A DNA stretch of 36,784 bases from RHKK01 sp964596245 (GTDB lineage: Bacteria > Patescibacteriota > Patescibacteriia > 2-12-FULL-60-25), in assembly GCA_964596245.1 (NCBI GenBank), contig CAZQSK010000008.1, forward strand, positions 1-36,784. The letters run 5' to 3'. Both the position numbers and the translations under genes were made by a program. Under the pieces are notes generated by a model, which saw nothing but the letters and a program-made list of their open reading frames with translations, did no database searches and was not told the origin of the DNA. This document shows, one piece after another, positions 31,860 through 36,784 of the stretch. How positions within the stretch are numbered: the stretch's first letter is position 1; each line of letters begins with the position of its first letter.

Positions 31860-32369
31860 ATGAAAACCTTCCCGCGGGAAGTTGAGGACGCCATCATCAA
31901 GGGCCAAGACCGTTTTGTCTGGGAAGCCCCGTCTTATTTGAAGTACGAACGTGGACCGCGTTGGTATTTCTTCATGGCGTTGGCCGCGATCGCGCTCATG
32001 TCGTATGCCGTGTACACAGCCAACTTCTTGTTCGCCTTCATCATCTTGTTGATGGCGATCCTGCTGCTCTTGGTCGGTAACAAAGACCCGGAAAAGGTTT
32101 TGATCCAGGTGGGGGACAACGGCATTGTTTGGAACGGCCGTTTGATGCTGTTTCAGGACCTGGATCAGTTCGCCGTCGTGTATCAACCTCCGCATTCAAA
32201 AATCCTGTATGTTGAGGCGCGTAGCCCGGTTGTGCCACGTTTGCGTATTGAGCTGGAGGATCAGGATCCGCTCGAATTACGCAATCACTTGAGGCAATTC
32301 ATGCGTGAGAATCTAGACTTGCAGGGCGAGCATATGTCTGATATAGTCGCGCGGCTATTGAAGATCTAA
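31860..32369 (+). CDS. Unknown protein with two membrane spans and PH-like tail
   Basis: 169 residues. Soluble N-terminus (REVEDAIIKGQDRFVWEAPSYL), two spans (about 34-52 and 55-71), then VLIQVGDNGIVWNGRLMLFQ, a DLDQFAVVY element and RLRIELEDQDPLELRNHLRQ, like a bacterial PH fold with a final helix. No specific family recognised. It could be anchored on the inner face of the membrane. A tRNA-Arg begins five bases after its stop without any promoter between, so the two may share a transcript. Confidence 0.75.
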   Translation: MKTFPREVEDAIIKGQDRFVWEAPSYLKYERGPRWYFFMALAAIALMSYAVYTANFLFAFIILLMAILLLLVGNKDPEKVLIQVGDNGIVWNGRLMLFQDLDQFAVVYQPPHSKILYVEARSPVVPRLRIELEDQDPLELRNHLRQFMRENLDLQGEHMSDIVARLLKI

Positions 32370-32374
32370 GGTAG

Positions 32375-32451
32375 GCGGCCATAGCTCAGCTGGATAGAGC
32401 GCTTCCCTGCGAAGGAAGAGGTCTGTCGTTCGAATCGACATGGCCGCACCA
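32375..32451 (+). tRNA. tRNA-Arg (anticodon GCG)
   Basis: 77 bases with encoded CCA. Acceptor GCGGCCA/TGGCCGC with A discriminator, D arm AGCTCAGCTGGATAGAGC with A20, anticodon stem CTTCC/GGAAG around CTGCGAA (anticodon GCG), and T loop TTCGAAT. A20 and C35 are arginine identity elements, so arginine is secure. Most bacteria read CGN with an ACG anticodon edited to inosine; GCG is uncommon. Confidence 0.95.
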
Positions 32452-32456
32452 CGTAC

Positions 32457-32482
32457 AAAACCACGCCAAAAGCGTGGTTTTT
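32457..32482 (+). terminator. Terminator after tRNA-Arg
   Basis: Ten-base stem AAAACCACGC / GCGTGGTTTT, loop CAAAA, ending in T-run (five T). It separates the tRNA from recG. Confidence 0.9.
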
Positions 32483-32497
32483 ACGTACCCCGACCTG

Positions 32498-32506
32498 TGC
32501 TAGGCT
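32498..32506 (+). promoter_or_regulatory. Extended -10 promoter of recG
   Basis: TGC then TAGGCT (32501-32506), six bases, ATG 32513. It lies just after a terminator, so recG begins a new unit. Weak -10 but same geometry as other starts. Confidence 0.5.
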
Positions 32507-32512
32507 GAGGCC

Positions 32513-34519
32513 ATGCTTCGCTGGGATGAGCCCGTATCCTTTATTAAAGGCACGACGCCCTCGGTTCGGCGTGCTTGGGAGGCTTTGGGCATCAGAACAA
32601 TAGGCGAGCTCTTGCTGACCATCCCGCGCCGTTATGACGACTATTCAAAAATCACCCTGATTCGCGAGGCGATGAATGGCGACACCGTCACGGTCAAAGG
32701 AAAAGTCCTCAAATGCGCCAAGCTCCCAAGCTTTCGCAAGCGCATGCAGATCTACCGCGTCACCATTCAAGATGAAAGCGGAAAGATCTATGCCAACTTT
32801 TTTAATCAGCCTTGGGTACTCGAGGAACTGAAGGAAGGTCGCGAGATTTTTCTTTCAGGAAAGATCCGTACTGATATTCGTTTTGGAAAGGCGATCGTGA
32901 ACCCACTTTGGGAACCATCTGATCGCGACACAATCGCCGCTGGAAAACTTGCTCCGGTGTACGGCTTGGCCGGAACGCTTGTTCAAAAAACCTATCGCCG
33001 CTTGATTCAATACGCTCTGGAGAATCTCGCAGCAGAAGATATAGAGAAGGAAATTGCTGATGCACTTAAGCAGGTACATGAACCAAAAGATGCGGATGAC
33101 GCGGAAGCCGGCCGCCGTCGTTTGGCGTATGAGGAAATGCTGGCATATCAGGTCGGTGTTCGCGCAGCTCGCACCGAAGCTGATTTGCATGGCGCGCCGC
33201 CCATCAAATTTGATGAGCAATTCGCCAAGTCATTTGTTACGTCTTTGCCTTATGCGCTAACCGGCGATCAAAAGCGCGCGGCTTGGGCTGGATTTAAGGA
33301 TATGGAGTCTGGTCGACCGATGCGACGCCTGCTTCAGGGTGATGTGGGCTCAGGAAAAACGGTTGTTGCTGCTTTTTTGATGGCGCACGTGCAACATGCG
33401 GGCGCTTCTGCTGCGATGCTTGCGCCGACAGATATTCTTGCGAAGCAACACGCGGAGAGTTTGAAGCGTTTGTATGGTCGCAAAACAATTCCGTTGTATT
33501 TGGTGACGCGAACCGAAAAAACCGAAGGCTGGGAAGATGCAGTAAAGAATGGCAATGCAATCTTTGTTGGTACGCATGCGCTACTGGAAGCGAAACGCCT
33601 TCCGGAAGATCTGGCTTTTGCGATTGTGGACGAGCAACATCGTTTTGGCGTGAATCAGCGCGAGGCGATGGTCATGGGCGCACGCAAAGATGGACGCGTC
33701 CCGCATCTGCTCAGTATGACGGCGACGCCGATCCCGCGCTCGCTGGCTTTGACGCTGTACGGCGATCTGGATGTATCCGTTCTGATGGAAAAGCCGCCCG
33801 GCCGTCTCCCCATCAAAACCACGGTTTGCCACGGCCAAAACCGCGAGAAAGCCTATCGTGCCATACGCGAGGCTGTGGAGCGCAAAGAACGCGTCTTCGT
33901 TGTCTGTCCGCTCATCGATCCTTCGGATGCTCTGGGCGTCTCCAGCGCCACCGAGGAGGCCAAGCAGCTCTCAAAGGGCCCGCTGGAAGGGATCAAGATC
34001 GGTCTTCTTCACGGCCGCATGAAGCCGAAGGAGAAAGAGGAGGCGATGCAGGCTTTGTTGGATGGAACCACGCCGGTTCTTGTTTCTACGACCGTGATTG
34101 AGGTCGGCGTGGATGTTCCGAACGCCACCGTGATTGCGATTGAAGGTGCGGAGCGTTTCGGATTGGCGCAACTTCACCAATTGCGTGGTCGCGTTGGCCG
34201 TTCGCATCTCAACAGTGAATGCTTCTTGCTGACAGATGCGGAAGGCGATGCATATCAGCGCTTGAAGTTACTTGAAACGATTAGCGATGGTTTCCATCTT
34301 GCAGAAGAAGACATGAAACGCCGCGGAACCGGAAATATGTTTGGCACGCAGCAGAGTGGGGAAGTCGGTTTGCAGATTGCACGACTCACGGACTCGGATA
34401 TTATTGCGAAAGCGCAGAAAGATGCGGCTGATATCGTAAAAGACGATCCAAATTTGGATCGTCATCCGAAATTGAAGAAAACAATCGAGTTGTTACGCGT
34501 TACAGCACACCTTGAATAG
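32513..34519 (+). CDS. recG: ATP-dependent DNA helicase RecG
   Basis: Superfamily 2 helicase that reverses stalled replication forks and processes Holliday junctions and D-loops. The 668 residues have an N-terminal wedge/OB domain (about 1-150, LLTIPRRYDDYS and TVKGKVL), helicase motif I LLQGDVGSGKTVVAA (GDVGSGKT near 276-283), motif II DEQH (373-376), motif III SMTATPIPR, and motif VI QLRGRVGRS. The C-terminal part includes MFGTQQSGE, also typical. Length is close to Escherichia coli RecG (693). The 3' end overlaps the opposing radA by 20 bases. Confidence 0.97.
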   Translation: MLRWDEPVSFIKGTTPSVRRAWEALGIRTIGELLLTIPRRYDDYSKITLIREAMNGDTVTVKGKVLKCAKLPSFRKRMQIYRVTIQDESGKIYANFFNQPWVLEELKEGREIFLSGKIRTDIRFGKAIVNPLWEPSDRDTIAAGKLAPVYGLAGTLVQKTYRRLIQYALENLAAEDIEKEIADALKQVHEPKDADDAEAGRRRLAYEEMLAYQVGVRAARTEADLHGAPPIKFDEQFAKSFVTSLPYALTGDQKRAAWAGFKDMESGRPMRRLLQGDVGSGKTVVAAFLMAHVQHAGASAAMLAPTDILAKQHAESLKRLYGRKTIPLYLVTRTEKTEGWEDAVKNGNAIFVGTHALLEAKRLPEDLAFAIVDEQHRFGVNQREAMVMGARKDGRVPHLLSMTATPIPRSLALTLYGDLDVSVLMEKPPGRLPIKTTVCHGQNREKAYRAIREAVERKERVFVVCPLIDPSDALGVSSATEEAKQLSKGPLEGIKIGLLHGRMKPKEKEEAMQALLDGTTPVLVSTTVIEVGVDVPNATVIAIEGAERFGLAQLHQLRGRVGRSHLNSECFLLTDAEGDAYQRLKLLETISDGFHLAEEDMKRRGTGNMFGTQQSGEVGLQIARLTDSDIIAKAQKDAADIVKDDPNLDRHPKLKKTIELLRVTAHLE

Positions 34520-35855
34520 CTTCTTTCAACGTTGAACATTCAATCAGCTTGATGCCATTCACTTTGAGCGGCTGTTTTTGTCTCGGGATGATGAGCGTCG
34601 TGAAGCCCATGCGTTGAGCCTCTTTGATGCGAGCATCGGTGCGTGAAACAGGACGCAACTCTCCGGCCAAGCCAACCTCTCCCCAAGCGGCTACGTCTTT
34701 TGGCAAAGGCTTGTCTGCTTTAGCGGATGCGAGAGCGAGACACACGGCCAAATCTACGGCCGTCTCGCTTACATCAATGCCACCGATCACATTCACGAAG
34801 GCGTCTTGATCACCAAAGCCATAGCCAGCGCGACGACCAAGAACAGCAAGTAAAAGTGCGGTGCGGTTCAAATCAACACCCGAGACACGACGCAAAGGCG
34901 TGCCATAGCCGGCTGGTGTCACGAGAGCTTGAAGCTCCACCAACATCGGACGCGAACCTTCGAGCAAGCAGCTCACAATCGTACCAGAAGCATTCATCGG
35001 ACGATCAGCAAGCAACGCAGCTGAAGGATCGAGCACTTCTTGCAGACCTTTTTCATCCATTGAAAGCAACGCCGTCTCTTCCGTGGTTCCAAAACGATGC
35101 TTGGGCAAACGCAGCAGACGGAATGCATGCTGACGATCACCCTCCATCATCACAACCGTATCAACCAAGTGCTCCAACAGACGCGGACCAGCCAAATCTC
35201 CATCTTTTGTGACCTGACCGACAAGAATTACCGGAACTTGCGAACGCTTAGCTGCCTCACTCACGATTGCCGCCGAAGCTTTCACCTGATTCGTGTTTCC
35301 GGCTTCGCCCGGAACCTGAGAAGCGCGTAAAGACTGAACCGAATCAACAATTACCAAACGCGGTTTCGTCATGCTGATGGTAGCCGCGACCGTGTCGGCA
35401 TCCGTCTCATCCAAAAAACGCAAACCTGACGGCAGAGTAGGGGACAAACGCTTCAAACGCAGCGCGACTTGAGCGGGAGATTCTTCACCCGTGACATACA
35501 ACACATCCTTGTTAGCGGATGCCATCAATAAAGCGAGTTGAGCCAAAAGAGTGGATTTACCAATACCTGGTTCGCCACCCAAGAGAGTAACCGAGCCTGA
35601 AACCAATCCGCCTGACAAAAGGCGATCCCAAACGGCTAAGCCGGTCGGATGGCGATCAGCCTGCTTATCAGCCCCAATAGCCGAGAAGGACTCGGTTTTA
35701 CCCGGTTTAGCGCTCGAAGCGCTCGCAACGCGTGTTTCTGCCGTTGTTTCTTCGGAAACCGTGCTCCAACTGCCGCAAGATTCACAACGACCCATCCATT
35801 TCGGGTATTGTGCCCCGCATTTGCTGCAAGAAAAGATCGTTTGGGGCTTTTTCAT
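34500..35855 (-). CDS. radA: DNA repair protein RadA (Sms)
   Basis: RadA drives branch migration of recombination intermediates and works with RecA, including in transformation. The 451 residues start with a zinc finger (Cys10, 13, 24, 27), then Walker A GGEPGIGKST (93-102), VIVDSVQSL and the Lon-protease-like C-terminal domain with GGIDVSETAVDLAVCLALAS and GEVGLAGELR. The RadA-specific KNRFG motif is here KHRFG (252-256), with His for Asn. ATG 35855 lies nine bases after the preceding gene, so it may be read as an operon with it. Full length. Confidence 0.95.
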   Translation of the reverse strand: MKKPQTIFSCSKCGAQYPKWMGRCESCGSWSTVSEETTAETRVASASSAKPGKTESFSAIGADKQADRHPTGLAVWDRLLSGGLVSGSVTLLGGEPGIGKSTLLAQLALLMASANKDVLYVTGEESPAQVALRLKRLSPTLPSGLRFLDETDADTVAATISMTKPRLVIVDSVQSLRASQVPGEAGNTNQVKASAAIVSEAAKRSQVPVILVGQVTKDGDLAGPRLLEHLVDTVVMMEGDRQHAFRLLRLPKHRFGTTEETALLSMDEKGLQEVLDPSAALLADRPMNASGTIVSCLLEGSRPMLVELQALVTPAGYGTPLRRVSGVDLNRTALLLAVLGRRAGYGFGDQDAFVNVIGGIDVSETAVDLAVCLALASAKADKPLPKDVAAWGEVGLAGELRPVSRTDARIKEAQRMGFTTLIIPRQKQPLKVNGIKLIECSTLKEAIQGVL

Positions 35856-35861
35856 GCTTAT

Positions 35862-35889
35862 ACCTTAGTTGTTCCGGAAATCATTGCAA
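35862..35889 (-). promoter_or_regulatory. Possible promoter of radA
   Basis: Minus strand TTGCAA (35889-35884), 16-base spacer, TAAGGT (35867-35862), six bases, ATG. The -10 shares bases with the stop codon of the preceding gene, so the match is less convincing than others. Confidence 0.3.
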
Positions 35890-36784
35890 TAGTCGCCCTC
35901 CTTGCTCAACCAATACTCGCGGCAATTGCTGACTTCGCGATGCGCCATGCCACGACAGGCGGCCCAGAGCTTCATTTTGCTGCAAGCGCCAACGCGAACG
36001 CTACACCCTTCGCCTCCATAGCGTGCAAAGGTACAACGCTGACGAATATACGGATCAGAGTATTCGTCACAACCATTGTATGCGCGGCGATAGATACTCG
36101 CGGCTGCCAACATCTGCGGGCGCGGTTGAAGCAGCTCGGGAACGCTATAGCAGGTCCCTTCGACCTCGCGTCCAAGCATGCCATTCGGACAACGTGGAAG
36201 ACGGCAGGTGCTGCGATCAGGCAGAAGCGTTACCTGACCCGCGCCGATGCCGACGCTAAAACGGTCATCAAGACCGAAGTCAGGCGCCGCTGCAGGATTG
36301 AAACGAGCATCATTACGAATACTGCGATCTTGAATGGCTGCAATTTGGGCCGCATTTAATCCTTCGGACGAAGGGCGGCATTCTGGACCGCTCCATGTTC
36401 CGGCCGGAACAGGAAACGTGCTGCCACTATAGCGCCGACCGCTACGGATAAATGCTCGACGGGAAAAAATACCCACACGAGGAACGTTTGAGTCATATCC
36501 GATGGCATCGGCACGACCGCCTGATTCGCCGATCGTCACGGCACTCAAGCCACATTCATCAAGTCCAAGCTCGGTGGCAACCGTTCGAACCATGGCCGCG
36601 ACTTCGCCACGACTTGGAATGTCCATACCGGTTGCCGCACGATAATCCTCCGAAGAAACGAACTCCAAACCCTCGCGCTCAACAACCGTGAGCTGAATCG
36701 CATCCAAAGAAACGGTTGCCGGATTCACCGTATTCAAAATCATGTATGCGCCAAGTGTGATCAGCATCCCGGCGAGCGCGTCCA
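35865..36784 (-). CDS. Lytic-transglycosylase-like Cys-rich membrane protein (start outside window)
   Basis: The frame is open to the right edge, so the N-terminus is missing. The visible start is hydrophobic, ALAGMLITLGAYMILNTVNP, as in the second span of VirB2-like subunits of CPR type IV systems. A soluble part follows with VTIGESGGRADAIGYDSN, where ESGG matches the catalytic Glu region of SLT-type lytic transglycosylases (VirB1), then SVGIGAGQVTLLP and MLAAASIYRRAYNGC. The last 100 residues hold many cysteines (CTFARYGGEGC, CSKMKLWAACRGM), likely disulfides outside the membrane. Internal ATG 36767 is probably not the true start. Role: wall remodelling for secretion or pili, inferred. radA follows directly. 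Confidence 0.65.
   Translation of the reverse strand, partial: DALAGMLITLGAYMILNTVNPATVSLDAIQLTVVEREGLEFVSSEDYRAATGMDIPSRGEVAAMVRTVATELGLDECGLSAVTIGESGGRADAIGYDSNVPRVGIFSRRAFIRSGRRYSGSTFPVPAGTWSGPECRPSSEGLNAAQIAAIQDRSIRNDARFNPAAAPDFGLDDRFSVGIGAGQVTLLPDRSTCRLPRCPNGMLGREVEGTCYSVPELLQPRPQMLAAASIYRRAYNGCDEYSDPYIRQRCTFARYGGEGCSVRVGACSKMKLWAACRGMAHREVSNCREYWLSKEGDYCNDFRNN

Noticed and set aside
1..36784. Alternative genetic code with UGA read as an amino acid
   Set aside because: UGA ends parA, dprA, the 21880 cupin and GIY-YIG genes at normal positions, and conserved domains contain no in-frame UGA.

Overview
The window looks like chromosomal DNA of a Patescibacteria/CPR bacterium, probably from the Parcubacteria side. 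The reasons are the compact, nearly gap-free layout, several gene ends that touch or overlap, and a reduced type IV secretion-like cluster (VirB6-like, PrgI, TraC-like, VirB4-like) of the kind found in that group. The 507-residue Rel protein, the standalone methyltransferase domain and many small orphan membrane proteins agree with this. UGA is used as a stop (parA, dprA and others), which argues against the UGA=Gly lineages. The lineage is inferred from gene content; no marker gene is present to prove it.

Layout. 1-4119: the end of parA, then parB, a bifunctional (p)ppGpp enzyme facing them, and an Ala/Pro-rich protein of unknown role. 4116-8159 (minus): pth-dprA-topA run as one unit. A 60-residue membrane peptide reads away from it. 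8418-11340 (minus): an LCP-family cell-envelope protein followed by der. 11459-20476 (plus): the secretion/competence cluster, with VirB6-like protein, a repeat-containing unknown, PrgI, TraC-like, VirB4-like ATPase, a membrane-anchored unknown, and comF. 20550-27963: an accessory zone with a MerR/TipAS regulator, a GIY-YIG/cupin/HEPN-like operon, two flavin oxidoreductases, a cupin/VKOR-like/DUF1428 operon, DUF1801, DUF2200, and a DUF2975-HTH pair. 27994-28271: two divergent tRNA-Ser genes. 28403-32451: an orphan NMT1/THI5-like binding protein, an HTH protein, a methyltransferase domain, a peroxiredoxin, three unknown membrane proteins, and tRNA-Arg(GCG). 32513-36784: recG, radA and the end of a Cys-rich, transglycosylase-like membrane protein that may belong to the secretion machine.

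The most general observation concerns gene starts. At about ten starts a -10-like TANNNT hexamer ends exactly six bases before the ATG, often preceded by TGn, and there is no Shine-Dalgarno sequence. This predicts that many transcription units make leaderless mRNAs. Three of the best promoters share a -35 reading TCGACA.

Functionally, DNA uptake and processing are over-represented (DprA, ComF, RecG, RadA, TopA and the VirB4 cluster). This fits an organism that may take up DNA through a reduced secretion or pilus apparatus, but that link is inference. There is no stretch above 300 bases without a gene, and I saw no CRISPR array, rRNA or insertion sequence.
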